From Mucilaginibacter_A sp964236465 (lineage in GTDB: Bacteria > Bacteroidota > Bacteroidia > Sphingobacteriales > Sphingobacteriaceae), in contig CAXSBZ010000017.1 of the NCBI GenBank assembly GCA_964236465.1, positions 6,735-70,734 on the forward strand: a stretch of DNA of 64,000 bases, given 5' to 3'. The notes below the pieces were generated by a model, which worked only from the letters and a program-made list of their open reading frames with translations, did no database searches and was not told the DNA's origin. The position numbers were made by a program, and so were the translations under genes. Numbering within the stretch: position 1 is the stretch's first letter; every line of letters begins with the position of its first letter. Of the stretch, positions 16,927-25,779 are shown piece after piece.

Positions 16927-17556
16927 ATGGCAGTTTACAGGTTTAAAGTGGTTTTTGAAGACTATGACGATGTTGTTAGAGAAATTGAAATTCAATCTAA
17001 ACAAACATTTGAAGATTTTCACCGCATTATCCAGCAATCTACCGGTTATAATGTGGAGGCATCGTCCTCTTTTTATGTCAGCAACGATTTCTGGATCAAA
17101 GGTGATGAAATTGCTTTTATGCCTTCTGCCAAAAAAACTGAACGCGGTGTGGCTTTGATGGAGAAATCAAAACTGAACAATTTTATAGATGATCCGCACC
17201 AAAAATTCTACTATACTTACAATTTTGACCGGCCTTACGATTTTCATATTGAGCTGACTAAAATTTTGCTGGACGACATTACCGCAACCGTTTATCCAAG
17301 GATTGTTCGTTCAATAGGCGATGCGCCCAAGCCATTTGGTGCAGTTGCAGCTGTTCCGGCCGTGGATGAATCTGCTGAAGATTTTGATTTTTTGCATGAA
17401 GAAGGTTTAAATCCGGAGGATGCAATTGGATTTTCAGAACTGGACGACACAGAAGATATACTACCGGTAGCCGATGACGAAACGGATGAGTTTGCAGAAG
17501 AATTTGGTGATAATGACCATGCTGAAGATGAACATGGCACAAAGGATGAATATTGA
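16927..17556 (+). CDS. Plasmid pRiA4b ORF-3-like family protein
   Basis: The 209-residue protein begins MAVYRFKVVFEDYDDVVREI, then FEDFHRIIQQSTGYN, FYVSNDFW and FYYTYNFDRPYDFHIELTKI. These match the pRiA4b ORF-3-like (IS1096 TnpR-related) fold found as a chromosomal single-domain gene in many Bacteroidota. The last 70 residues are strongly acidic (Asp/Glu) and probably disordered. Function is unknown. It lies 25 bases after cca and 34 before miaA, which suggests cotranscription with RNA-modification genes. Confidence 0.7.
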   Translation: MAVYRFKVVFEDYDDVVREIEIQSKQTFEDFHRIIQQSTGYNVEASSSFYVSNDFWIKGDEIAFMPSAKKTERGVALMEKSKLNNFIDDPHQKFYYTYNFDRPYDFHIELTKILLDDITATVYPRIVRSIGDAPKPFGAVAAVPAVDESAEDFDFLHEEGLNPEDAIGFSELDDTEDILPVADDETDEFAEEFGDNDHAEDEHGTKDEY

Positions 17557-17569
17557 TGCTGTTTTTATC
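17556..17569 (-). repeat. Variant motif copy before miaA
   Basis: ATGCTGTTTTTATC (minus-strand GATAAAAACAGCAT) starts within the stop codon of the preceding gene and is followed by AGGTATAATTTGG, matching the AT-rich arm of the standard word. Confidence 0.6.
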
Positions 17570-17590
17570 AGGTATAATTTGGTGTGATCA

Positions 17591-18502
17591 TTGGATAGCA
17601 GCAAGCCAAAAATTTTAATTGCAGTTTGCGGTCCGACAGCGGCCGGAAAAACAGCATTGGCAATTCAGCTTGCTCAATATTTTAAAACTGAAATAATTTC
17701 CGCGGATTCGCGCCAGTTTTACAAAGAAACAAATGCAGGTACAGCCAAACCTACCGATCAGGAATTAAGTTTGGTTAAACATCATTTCATCAATTCTCAT
17801 TCTATCTCAGAACGCTTTTCGGTTGCTGATTTTGAAGAAGCAGCTGTTGAAAAACTCGATCAGTTGTTTCAAACACAAGCAGTTGTAATTATGGTTGGCG
17901 GTTCTGGTTTGTATTTGCAAGCTGTTTATCAGGGTTTTGACCAAATGCCGGATATAGATTTGCAGGAAAGAGAAAAATGGAACGGCCTTTATCAAAAAAA
18001 CGGACTGGAATATTTGCAAAACCAGTTGAAAATATTGGATCCTGATTATTACGATCAGGTTGATCTGCAAAACCCACAACGTATTATTCGGGCTTTAGAA
18101 GTTTCATCGTCGGGAAAGCCTTTTTCTTCGCTGTTCACCAAAACTAAAAAGCGGCGCAACTTCAGCATTATCAAAATCGGTATCAATCCTGAAAGAAGCG
18201 TTTTGTATAACCGGATCAACCAGCGCGTAGATTTAATGGTAGAAAATGGATTGATAAAAGAAGCACAGGACCTCCTGCCCTACCAACATCTAAATGCTTT
18301 AAATACAGTTGGCTACAAAGAACTTTTTAATGCTTTCAACCAAAATACATCGATAAAAGAAGCAATCGAACAAATCAAACAAAACACAAGGCGGTTTGCA
18401 AAACGACAGATCACTTGGTTTAAAAAAGATCAGGAAATCATGTGGTTTAATGCTGCTGATTTGGATCCAATCTTGGATTATCTTTTACCATTTATTGGAT
18501 AA
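17591..18502 (+). CDS. miaA: tRNA dimethylallyltransferase
   Basis: The 303-residue enzyme transfers dimethylallyl from DMAPP to A37 of UNN-decoding tRNAs. It shows the P-loop GPTAAGKT near residue 13, the DSRQFYKETNAGTAKP region near 38, GGSGLYLQAV near 101, and RRFAKRQITWFKK near the C-terminus. An in-frame stop (17585) directly precedes the TTG at 17591 and no nearby in-frame ATG gives a full P-loop, so TTG is the start. Two dispersed-motif copies (18253 and 18352) both encode IKEA. The stop is separated by one base from that of the convergent glycosyltransferase. Confidence 0.94.
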   Translation: MDSSKPKILIAVCGPTAAGKTALAIQLAQYFKTEIISADSRQFYKETNAGTAKPTDQELSLVKHHFINSHSISERFSVADFEEAAVEKLDQLFQTQAVVIMVGGSGLYLQAVYQGFDQMPDIDLQEREKWNGLYQKNGLEYLQNQLKILDPDYYDQVDLQNPQRIIRALEVSSSGKPFSSLFTKTKKRRNFSIIKIGINPERSVLYNRINQRVDLMVENGLIKEAQDLLPYQHLNALNTVGYKELFNAFNQNTSIKEAIEQIKQNTRRFAKRQITWFKKDQEIMWFNAADLDPILDYLLPFIG

Positions 18503-18503
18503 A

Positions 18504-19502
18504 TTAACGGCTTTCCAAGTGCTGATAAAGTGAAGCATATTGTGCGATGATCTTATCTTTAGAAAAACGCTTTATATTTTCAAAGCCTTTTTTTACAAGA
18601 TCATTTCGCAATATTGTATTATTTATCAACTCCGAAATCCCATTTTTGATAGAAGCAACTTGGAATGGATCAACCAACAATGCCGCATCTCCAGCTACTT
18701 CAGGCATGGCAGAACAATTGGAAGTAAGTACGGGCAAACCACAAGCTTGTGCTTCAATGATAGGCATTCCAAAACCTTCTATTGTAGAAACAAAAGTCAG
18801 CAAATCTGCTTTTATATATTCCTGATATAATTCTGCTTCTGTTAAATCTATTTTATTGATATAGTTGATTTTAAATTTTTGCAGATTTAATTTTTGCAAT
18901 TCATCCAACTTTCCAACTATAATTAAAGTACAAGGAATAGTAGAAAGTGTTTCAGCTAAACGATTTATGTTTTTGTTAAAAGCTGTTCCGATTTGTAAAA
19001 TAGTTGGCTGTGTTGAATTAAACTTTCGATCAATTATTGGCTGATATATTTCTGAAATAAAATTTGGTATCACCCTAATTTTCTGTGGATTTACTTTGGT
19101 ATGATTCAACAAATCTTTTTTAGTTGCTTCAGAAACAACCGTAATCTGATGTGCAAACCTAATGGGCAAAAGTATCCAAAACCATTTTAAGATGCTTCTT
19201 TTAGCCCCTAAATTTTGGTGCATAAAAGCCAAGTCATGGATAGTTAAAATCCTGATATTAAACCAGGCACCCAAAATTGCATAATGCACATCACCCGTTA
19301 CATGGACAATTTGATGACGTAAAAGAAGCATGTAAAAAATATTAATGATCCGGTTAACAACAGAATTACTAAACTTTGGAAGGATGTATTTATTAATGTT
19401 GAAATTGGATTGCAGAGATACTTGCAACTGATCAAAAATGAACTCGATACTGAATACGTGTGGAAATTGTTTGCGGTAAATCAATACGATTGATTTTTTC
19501 AT
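18504..19502 (-). CDS. Glycosyltransferase family 4
   Basis: The 332-residue GT-B enzyme has TIHDLAFMHQN near residue 92, VSEATKKDLLN, a Glyco_transf_1 lobe starting ILQIGTAFNKNINR near 195, and the donor site EGFGMPIIEAQACGLPVLTS near 265. It probably adds one sugar to the surface polysaccharide. It sits at the downstream end of the minus-strand polysaccharide locus. Two dispersed-motif copies lie inside the gene in opposite orientations (19192, read as AKRSI; 19318, read antisense as MLLLR). The first also retains the upstream AT-rich arm. Confidence 0.85.
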   Translation of the reverse strand: MKKSIVLIYRKQFPHVFSIEFIFDQLQVSLQSNFNINKYILPKFSNSVVNRIINIFYMLLLRHQIVHVTGDVHYAILGAWFNIRILTIHDLAFMHQNLGAKRSILKWFWILLPIRFAHQITVVSEATKKDLLNHTKVNPQKIRVIPNFISEIYQPIIDRKFNSTQPTILQIGTAFNKNINRLAETLSTIPCTLIIVGKLDELQKLNLQKFKINYINKIDLTEAELYQEYIKADLLTFVSTIEGFGMPIIEAQACGLPVLTSNCSAMPEVAGDAALLVDPFQVASIKNGISELINNTILRNDLVKKGFENIKRFSKDKIIAQYASLYQHLESR

Positions 19503-19553
19503 TTGTCATGCACTCGCAAATTATTAAATATTCAAACAGAAAATGTTGGTAGT

Positions 19554-20903
19554 TTATTTACCTTTTCTTTGCACCATTACTTTAACTGTTTTTAAAATAA
19601 TGTTAAAATCTGAGTTTAAGCTCATATTTTGAAGATAGATCAGATCATAACGTGAGCGATCGCGCATTTGGTTTACATTTTCGGCATAGCCATAATATAC
19701 CTGCCCGATTGATGTTAGGCCGGGTTTTACCACAAGCAAACGTTTATAATTAGGTGTTTTTTCTAATATCTGCTCTATATAATGTTGTCTTTCCGGCCGG
19801 GGTCCGACAACAGACATTTCACCTTTCAAAACGTTCCAAAATTGTGGCAACTCATCTAAGCGCGTCTTTCTGATAATTTTTCCCCATTTGGTTATTCTTG
19901 GGTCATTATCAAAAGCCAATTGAGGACCGCATTTTTCGGAATCGATATACATACTCCGAAACTTATAAATAAAGAAAGGTTTCTCGTTTCTGCCTACACG
20001 CTGCTGTTTGTAGAAAGCAGGTCCTGGTGAAGTTAATTTTGTTACGATGTACAACAGTATAAAAACCGGGGCACCGCCAATCATCACGGCAGAAGAAAAT
20101 ATAATATCAAAACTTCTTTTAAGGACGCGGATTTTTACTGCAATTTCAGGGTGCGAGGTAAGCTGTAAAATCGGCAGATCATTATAATTGACTAACTGTG
20201 CGGCATTATTACCCAAAGTAAGATCAGATACAACCTTGATTTTAATCAGGTAATCGTTCCCAAGTTTGATAATCATGTTTAAAAAATCCTGTTTGATTTC
20301 ACGGTAACAGATAAAAATCTCGTCGGGCTTTTTAACAAGCAATGTTTGTTTCAACTGGTCTTCAGTCATAGAAAACACGCTTTCTTCCAAAATGAAATTA
20401 GTAAGGTCATAACCATATTCCGGATGATGCTTAAATGATTTCAGCAGCCGGTCTGCAATTATACTATCACCAATGATAATAATCTGCCGATGGTTAAACC
20501 CTTTTTTTCGCAAATAATCCAGCAAAAAGAAGGCAACAGAACGTGCAATTACAACGAAACAAAGGAAAAGCCCATATTGCAGCACAAGCTGAATCCTGGA
20601 GTAATCAAATAATTTAAAGAAGTAGAAAAAACTTAAAACCAAAAGCAGGTGATAAATAAGCGTCAGGATGAATTTGTTGATATTATCCATTAAGCTTAGA
20701 GGGCGACGGATCATCATACTACGGCTTACCAAAGCAACGGGCATCCAGGTAAGATTTACCAAAATAAGTAAATTGATCGTATTGGCTGTGAAACCCAACA
20801 AGCCCCACGTTATTATATAAGCAATAAAAAAAGCTATATTTAGTAATAATACGTCTGTTGTGAAAACAATCGCCGGAAGATATTTTGAGTAACGAATCGA
20901 CAT
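19554..20903 (-). CDS. Polyprenyl glycosylphosphotransferase (WcaJ/undecaprenyl-phosphate sugar transferase)
   Basis: The 449-residue membrane protein probably starts glycan assembly by moving a sugar-1-phosphate from a nucleotide sugar to undecaprenyl phosphate. Four N-terminal transmembrane segments (about 10-110) precede a CoA-binding-like domain and a further membrane hairpin near 275. The catalytic bacterial sugar transferase domain contains SPGPAFYKQQRVGRNEKPF, YKFRSM, KTRLDELPQFWNVLKGEMS and VGPRPER. The architecture is that of WcaJ/WbaP-type polyisoprenyl-phosphate hexose-1-phosphate transferases. The likely donor is UDP-glucose or UDP-galactose, but this is not certain. Confidence 0.88.
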   Translation of the reverse strand: MSIRYSKYLPAIVFTTDVLLLNIAFFIAYIITWGLLGFTANTINLLILVNLTWMPVALVSRSMMIRRPLSLMDNINKFILTLIYHLLLVLSFFYFFKLFDYSRIQLVLQYGLFLCFVVIARSVAFFLLDYLRKKGFNHRQIIIIGDSIIADRLLKSFKHHPEYGYDLTNFILEESVFSMTEDQLKQTLLVKKPDEIFICYREIKQDFLNMIIKLGNDYLIKIKVVSDLTLGNNAAQLVNYNDLPILQLTSHPEIAVKIRVLKRSFDIIFSSAVMIGGAPVFILLYIVTKLTSPGPAFYKQQRVGRNEKPFFIYKFRSMYIDSEKCGPQLAFDNDPRITKWGKIIRKTRLDELPQFWNVLKGEMSVVGPRPERQHYIEQILEKTPNYKRLLVVKPGLTSIGQVYYGYAENVNQMRDRSRYDLIYLQNMSLNSDFNIILKTVKVMVQRKGK

Positions 20904-20929
20904 AAATTAATTACTATTTCCACAATTAT

Positions 20930-20966
20930 ACAAAATATCTTTAACTACGTGTTTAAGATATTTTGT
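20930..20966. other. AT-rich hairpin upstream of the sugar transferase
   Basis: ACAAAATATCTTTAAC (20930-20945) and GTTTAAGATATTTTGT (20951-20966) pair with one mismatch around a 5-base loop. It lies 27 bases before the start codon and has no T-run after it on the minus strand. A leader structure or a weak terminator for gmhA are both possible. Confidence 0.5.
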
Positions 20967-21040
20967 TTAAGTTTTGCGTTTATACGAACAAATCCGGATT
21001 TAGATTTAAAAAACAAAATCGTTTTGCAATAAATATTCAG

Positions 21041-21188
21041 AGCCTGTTCAAATTTCATCCATTTATTGCTATGCTTCTTTTATGCCCTAAAAACTCTGAA
21101 AACCCTGGATTAGTTTTAAAAAGCCAATACTAAATTTCATAGGGTAAAAGAAGCATTATAAATTTTATGACAAAAATTTAAACAGGCT
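21041..21188. repeat. Palindromic element with paired motif copies and outer inverted repeats
   Basis: The outer arms AGCCTGTTCAAATTT (21041-21055) and AAATTTAAACAGGCT (21174-21188) are inverted with one mismatch. Inside are motif copies ATGCTTCTTTTATG (21071-21084) and GGTAAAAGAAGCAT (21143-21156), also inverted, with AT-rich arms pointing inward. The element is 148 bp long and ends 5 bases from the gmhA stop, so it probably folds at the 3' end of that transcript. The element at 33339-33496 shares arms and layout. Confidence 0.75.
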
Positions 21189-21193
21189 TTAAG

Positions 21194-21754
21194 TCAGATG
21201 CTATCTACAGCATCGCAAATAATATGGCCAACCAGTATATGCATTTCCTGGATTCGGGCAGTTATATCAGAAGGTATTACAAGGTTTATTTCACAACAGT
21301 TGTTCATCTCACCGCCATCCCGCCCGGAAAAACCTATATTTATACAACCCATTTCTTTACCAACTTTTAATGCGTTGATAACATTTAAACTGTTGCCGCT
21401 TGTTGATATTCCGATCAAAACATCACCTGCTACGGCCAAGCCCTCTACTTGCCGGTCAAAAACGTGTTCATAACCATAATCATTGGCAATAGCGGTAAGT
21501 GCGGATGTATCCGTTGTTAGTGCAATAGCGGGCAAAGACCGCCGCTCTTTTACAAAACGACCGGTAAATTCGGCCGCTATATGTTGTGCATCGGCAGCAC
21601 TGCCGCCATTTCCAAATAGGATAACCTTATGGCCTGCTTTGATACAAGTTATTACACTACTACATGCCTGCCCGATCAAATCAGTTAAGTTTTGCTTGGA
21701 TTTTTGTGCAACTTCCAGATGTTCATCAAAAAGCTGAGAAATTTGATTGTTCAT
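21194..21754 (-). CDS. gmhA: Phosphoheptose (sedoheptulose-7-phosphate) isomerase
   Basis: The 186-residue SIS-domain enzyme converts sedoheptulose 7-phosphate to D-glycero-D-manno-heptose 7-phosphate, the first step of ADP-heptose synthesis. It shows FGNGGSAADAQHIAAEFTGR near residue 50, TDTSALTAIANDYG, GISTSGNSLNVINAL, and the C-terminal EMHILVGHIICDAVD with metal-binding His. The ATG at 21754 gives the family length and falls 7 bases after the stop of the upstream kinase gene. An earlier in-frame start (21802) would overlap that gene. It forms a two-gene unit with the heptose kinase. Confidence 0.92.
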   Translation of the reverse strand: MNNQISQLFDEHLEVAQKSKQNLTDLIGQACSSVITCIKAGHKVILFGNGGSAADAQHIAAEFTGRFVKERRSLPAIALTTDTSALTAIANDYGYEHVFDRQVEGLAVAGDVLIGISTSGNSLNVINALKVGKEMGCINIGFSGRDGGEMNNCCEINLVIPSDITARIQEMHILVGHIICDAVDSI

Positions 21755-21761
21755 TATTATT

Positions 21762-22730
21762 TTAGATGGTTGTAGGATTGATTGAATAATTAGCGATCTC
21801 ATCTAACGTAGTAGTTGCACTTCCAACCTTACTCACGACAACGGCTGCCGCATGATTTGCAAAATCGCAGGCATCGTGAAGTGTTTTGCCCAGCGCAATT
21901 GCCATACCCAAAGATGCCAAAACGGTATCTCCGGCCCCTGTTACATCTATCACGCTAAGTGCTTTGGTTGGAATAACGGTTAGTTCGTTGTCTGAATACA
22001 TCGCAATTCCTTCTTCAGACATGGTAACGACAATATCATCACAACCGGTAATATCTTTTAATTTCTGGCAGGCCAAATGCAAACTATGTTTATCCGTGAT
22101 AATAACTCCGGAAGCTTGCATGGCTTCTTTTTTATTTGGCTTGATTAGGTTTGCCCCAACATATTTGGTATAATCGCTGCCTTTGGGATCAATTATTGTT
22201 TTGATATTGGCTTTTCGGCAGATAGAAAAAACAGAATTCAGCAAATAATTTGATAACACGCCTTTGCTATAATCCGAAATTAAAACAAGATCATAATGGT
22301 TAACCTGTTGTTCAAACAGCGTAATCAGCCGGTCAGCAAATTCATCATCAATCGGGTGCTTAGTTTCATGATCTAAGCGGATCAGCTGATGATTTGCAAC
22401 CATCACCCTGGATTTAACAGTGGTGCATCTTTTATCATCATAAAATATGCCTGTATCATTTATGCCAAGTTTAGCAAGCTGAACATTGATGATTTTGCTC
22501 GGCTCATCATTACCAACTGCGGAGATGATAAAAGTTTCGCAGTCAAAAGCTTTCAAGTTTTTAAGCACATTGCCTGCACCTCCTAAAGTATGCTCATCCG
22601 CTTTCACATCTACAACCTGCACAGGAGCTTCGGGTGAAATCCTGCTGCAATCACCATATATATAATGATCCAGCATGATATCACCGATAACCAAAATCTT
22701 CGCTTTAATATTGCCAATATTTTTATACAT
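21762..22730 (-). CDS. hldA: D-glycero-beta-D-manno-heptose-7-phosphate kinase (RfaE1/HldA-type, kinase domain only)
   Basis: The 322-residue PfkB-family kinase phosphorylates heptose 7-phosphate at C1. It shows ILVIGDIMLDHYIYGDCSRI near residue 11, SPEAPVQVV, the GGAGNVLKNL sugar-binding region near 51, and the C-terminal anion-hole motif DVTGAGDTV with catalytic Asp near 262. The nucleotidyltransferase domain present in bifunctional HldE is absent, so a separate adenylyltransferase (HldC/RfaE2) must lie elsewhere. With gmhA it supplies ADP-heptose, which fits the GT9 heptosyltransferase-like gene at 25780. Confidence 0.88.
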   Translation of the reverse strand: MYKNIGNIKAKILVIGDIMLDHYIYGDCSRISPEAPVQVVDVKADEHTLGGAGNVLKNLKAFDCETFIISAVGNDEPSKIINVQLAKLGINDTGIFYDDKRCTTVKSRVMVANHQLIRLDHETKHPIDDEFADRLITLFEQQVNHYDLVLISDYSKGVLSNYLLNSVFSICRKANIKTIIDPKGSDYTKYVGANLIKPNKKEAMQASGVIITDKHSLHLACQKLKDITGCDDIVVTMSEEGIAMYSDNELTVIPTKALSVIDVTGAGDTVLASLGMAIALGKTLHDACDFANHAAAVVVSKVGSATTTLDEIANYSINPTTI

Positions 22731-22784
22731 TCATTTTTTTATTTATATTACTAAGAAAAATATCAAAATTAAGGGTTGTGTTCT

Positions 22785-22792
22785 CAAATGTA
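22785..22792 (-). promoter_or_regulatory. Candidate -7 element for hldA-gmhA
   Basis: On the minus strand TACATTTG fits TAnnTTTG, 55 bases before the hldA start. No TTTG was found at -33. Confidence 0.35.
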
Positions 22793-22900
22793 TGATGCTT
22801 GTATATTACGTTTTTGAATTGCAGTTTTCCTGATTAAATAATGGTAGATCAGTTTTTTGAGAAGCAAACGGTTCGTACTTTTAAAAATGTATTTTATATT

Positions 22901-23899
22901 CTATTGAAAAAATTCCTTTACCCAATTATCAACAAAATATTTTTTGAACAAAGGATTTTTTGTTTTGATCGTATCTTTTAAAGCATTTGTTTTATTTATA
23001 ATTTCAGTTACATAATCACTATTAATTGCATCATTAATAATTACAATATAATCAGGATCATAAAATTCTGCTTCTTTTATATGGGTATTTGTTGTTACTA
23101 AAATAGCTCCCGAAGCTAATACTTCAAACGTCCGCATAGTCAGTCCGCTTTGTCCAAAACGCTGTATATCCAGTACACTTTTTGAAGAAGTAAAAATACT
23201 AGCTACCGCTTTTTTATCAAGCTTATCAAAACTAACATCCTGCCACAAAATATTTTTATACTCAATCTTTAAAGTTTTTTCATACAAAAAAAACCATTTA
23301 GCAGGCGAATAAAAAAACACAAATGTATTTTCAAATTCTCTGAAAAGTGTCTTTATCGTACTGTATCTGTTGGAATGTAGTGTACCTACAAATGAAATAG
23401 TATATTCTCTTTTGTGAAGTGTAGTTTGGAGATAATTATACTCTGTAGTGTAAAATAGATGTTTAAGCTTTAGTAATGGATTAGATTTCACATCATTAAA
23501 ATCAAAACTGTAGCAGTCATCAAAATGCTTTAAAATATATAACGAATTTTTATTATTGTTACTTATAGCATCGTATGTGTAATAAATCAGTCGCGCATTT
23601 GGATTATTTATTTTAAATTCAACAATAAAAGTTTCTGGTACAACTTCGCCTTTTATTAAAAAGAAATAATCGTACTCACGACCCTTAATTTTATTAGTGA
23701 TAACTCGATAATATTTTTCAGTAATTATTTTTAACAGGTTTTTTTTTATTCTGAATACTGCTTTTATAAATGAATTATTTGATATTCTTTCATCAAAATA
23801 ATCTACATTATAACCATTTTTTTTTAGTGCATCACAAATAGAAATTTCGTACCCAAAAAATGCAGGGCTAATAAAAAGTATATTTTTTTTTACTTCCAT
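22901..23899 (-). CDS. CgeB-like glycosyltransferase
   Basis: The 332-residue protein starts NILFISPAFFGYEISICDAL. It contains YTYDAISNNNKN and has a C-terminal donor lobe, VLDIQRFGQSGLTMRTFEVLA, followed by ASGAILVTTN. This pattern matches CgeB-like GT-B glycosyltransferases often annotated as capsule or spore-maturation proteins. The donor and acceptor are unknown. Its ATG overlaps the stop of the upstream epimerase gene by one base (TAATG), which implies translational coupling. The gene is much more AT-rich than the housekeeping genes. A near-match of the dispersed word (23068) encodes HIKEAEF. Confidence 0.72.
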   Translation of the reverse strand: MEVKKNILFISPAFFGYEISICDALKKNGYNVDYFDERISNNSFIKAVFRIKKNLLKIITEKYYRVITNKIKGREYDYFFLIKGEVVPETFIVEFKINNPNARLIYYTYDAISNNNKNSLYILKHFDDCYSFDFNDVKSNPLLKLKHLFYTTEYNYLQTTLHKREYTISFVGTLHSNRYSTIKTLFREFENTFVFFYSPAKWFFLYEKTLKIEYKNILWQDVSFDKLDKKAVASIFTSSKSVLDIQRFGQSGLTMRTFEVLASGAILVTTNTHIKEAEFYDPDYIVIINDAINSDYVTEIINKTNALKDTIKTKNPLFKKYFVDNWVKEFFQ

Positions 23900-25032
23900 T
23901 ATTTAAAAAGTCCTTTTGCTTTTAATTCTTGAATCGATTGCTGGTATTTATCCTGCTGGATTTCTTGCGTGTTTACCCATGATGTAAACTGTTTAATCCC
24001 TTCTTCAAAACTAACTTTTGGTACAAAATTCAACTTTGATTTGATTTTAGTTAAGTCAGCAAAATTATGCCTTATATCCCCAAGTCTGTAATTTCCGGAG
24101 ATATTTACGCTTGCTTGTTTCTTATAATTGTTCATTAATTCTTTAACAACTGTGTTCACTGCTATAGGTACACCTGTCCCAACATTAAAAACCTCATTGT
24201 TTGCTTCTTCCTTCTCTACTCCTAATACAGTTGCGGCAACCACATCATCAATAAAAACAAAGTCTCTTGTTTCTTTTCCATCTTCAAATACATTAATTTC
24301 CTTATTATTTTTAATAAGGGTTGAAAAAATAGATAATATTCCGGTATATGGATTAGATAATGACTGTCCCGGACCATACACATTTTGGTAGCGAAAGGCT
24401 ACCGGAACAATACCGATAGTAGGACATACCGTCATGATCATTTGTTCTTGGCTTTGTTTTGTAATACCATAAACCGATGATGGATGTATCTTTGATTCTT
24501 CATCAGTAGCAACAAATTGTAAAGGCTTAAAACAACCTGGATATTTTACTTCAAAATCTCCAGCTTCCATTATTTTTTCTATCCGGTGTGGTGGATAAAC
24601 TATACCTAATTCTTCACTAATGTACTTTCCTTCGCCGTATATTGATCTTGACGAAGCAACAACAACTTTTTTTATTGTATGAAAACTATTACTCAATAAA
24701 TCTAGCAGGATTGCTGTACCACGAATGTTAACATTGGTATAATGTTCTACCTGATACATAGATTGACCTGTACCTGTTTCAGCAGCAAAGTGAACAATCA
24801 CCTCCTGATTTTGAATAGCCTTTGCCAAATCAGTTGAGGACGTAACCGAACCCTGTATAAAATTTACTTTACCAGTAATTGACTGGTATAATGGTGAAGT
24901 ATTTTCAGGGTTATCACCATGGATTTGTTTGGAAAGATTGTCTAAAACCGTAATTACATGGCCATATTCAATCAATTTAAGCGCAAGGTTTGAACCAATA
25001 AATCCAGCTCCACCTGTTATTAATATATTCAT
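23899..25032 (-). CDS. NAD-dependent nucleotide-sugar epimerase/dehydratase (extended SDR, dTDP-rhamnose 4-epimerase-like)
   Basis: The 377-residue SDR has the NAD-binding TGGAGFIGSNLALKL at residue 6, DNLSKQIHGDNP, HFAAETGTGQSMYQ, ASSRSIYGEG, and the catalytic YGITK (Tyr-x3-Lys). It also has YGPGQSLSNPYTG near 220. This combination is typical of the subfamily containing dTDP-L-rhamnose 4-epimerases. The family's CPxCG segment appears here as KYPGCFKP. No rml genes are in the window, so the substrate is open. It could also act on the CDP-4-keto sugar made by the genes at 37-41 kb. It overlaps the acyltransferase gene by 4 bases. Confidence 0.75.
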   Translation of the reverse strand: MNILITGGAGFIGSNLALKLIEYGHVITVLDNLSKQIHGDNPENTSPLYQSITGKVNFIQGSVTSSTDLAKAIQNQEVIVHFAAETGTGQSMYQVEHYTNVNIRGTAILLDLLSNSFHTIKKVVVASSRSIYGEGKYISEELGIVYPPHRIEKIMEAGDFEVKYPGCFKPLQFVATDEESKIHPSSVYGITKQSQEQMIMTVCPTIGIVPVAFRYQNVYGPGQSLSNPYTGILSIFSTLIKNNKEINVFEDGKETRDFVFIDDVVAATVLGVEKEEANNEVFNVGTGVPIAVNTVVKELMNNYKKQASVNISGNYRLGDIRHNFADLTKIKSKLNFVPKVSFEEGIKQFTSWVNTQEIQQDKYQQSIQELKAKGLFK

Positions 25033-25640
25033 TTAATAAAATTTCCTTTTGGATCTGTTTTTTCCCACAACTGAGATAACACATTATATCTTTTTACAAT
25101 TTTCGCAGGTGCACCAGCTATAACACAATAATCTGGAAAATCTCCTTTTACCACAGCATTAGCACCAACAATACATTGTCTTCCTAAAATTGTACCAGGA
25201 AGTATAATCACATTATTATAAATTTTACACCATTCTCCTATGCTTACATCTATAACTTGTAATTGCTGCTTTTCAGGTGGAATAGTAATATCCTCATAAC
25301 CATGATTTATGTCAGTAATACTAACATTTGCTGCAATTGCAGTATAATTGCCAATACTAACTTTTGATGCACAGGTTAAGTGCAAGTTTTGCTGTATTCT
25401 TACATCGTTCATTATGATAATTTCGGGAGTATATTTTGTTCCCTCATAAGCACTTATACCTTCTATTCTTGAATTATTTTTAATAGAAACATTATTTCCA
25501 ATTTTTATGAATTTTGGAGTAATCAAAATTGGGTTTACTATTATAAAACGCCAACTGGCATTTTTTAAAAATGGTTTTACAAATAAAATTGATTTTACAT
25601 AGTGATATATTAAATTCATTTTTTTGTTGAAGACAATCAT
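25029..25640 (-). CDS. Hexapeptide-repeat O-acyltransferase
   Basis: The 203-residue left-handed beta-helix protein has repeats from IKIGNNVSIKNNSRIEG through VRIQQNLHLTCASKVSIGN to GEWCKIYNNVIILPG and GRQCIVGANAVVKGDFP. This is the LbH WcaF/maltose-acetyltransferase type, and DINHGYED carries the usual catalytic His. It probably O-acetylates a sugar of the surface glycan using acetyl-CoA. An internal ATG (25619) is an alternative start. Its stop overlaps the epimerase start by 4 bases, so the order acyltransferase, epimerase, CgeB-like GT is one operon. Confidence 0.82.
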   Translation of the reverse strand: MIVFNKKMNLIYHYVKSILFVKPFLKNASWRFIIVNPILITPKFIKIGNNVSIKNNSRIEGISAYEGTKYTPEIIIMNDVRIQQNLHLTCASKVSIGNYTAIAANVSITDINHGYEDITIPPEKQQLQVIDVSIGEWCKIYNNVIILPGTILGRQCIVGANAVVKGDFPDYCVIAGAPAKIVKRYNVLSQLWEKTDPKGNFIK

Positions 25641-25718
25641 ATTTGAATAATTATAGCAGCAAATTCTTGAAGCTCATTTTATGTTGTTTTAAAATCACTT
25701 TTTTAGAATTGTAATTAT

Positions 25719-25748
25719 ATACTGTTTTTAACCCGATAAAAGAAGTAT
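25719..25748. repeat. Short inverted pair of motif copies
   Basis: ATACTGTTTTTAAC (25719-25732, AACAG variant on minus) is followed after two bases by GATAAAAGAAGTAT (25735-25748, plus). The two can fold as a hairpin about 30 bases past the GT9 stop. Confidence 0.65.
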
Positions 25749-25779
25749 AACTAATTAGATAAGCTAAATAGATATTATA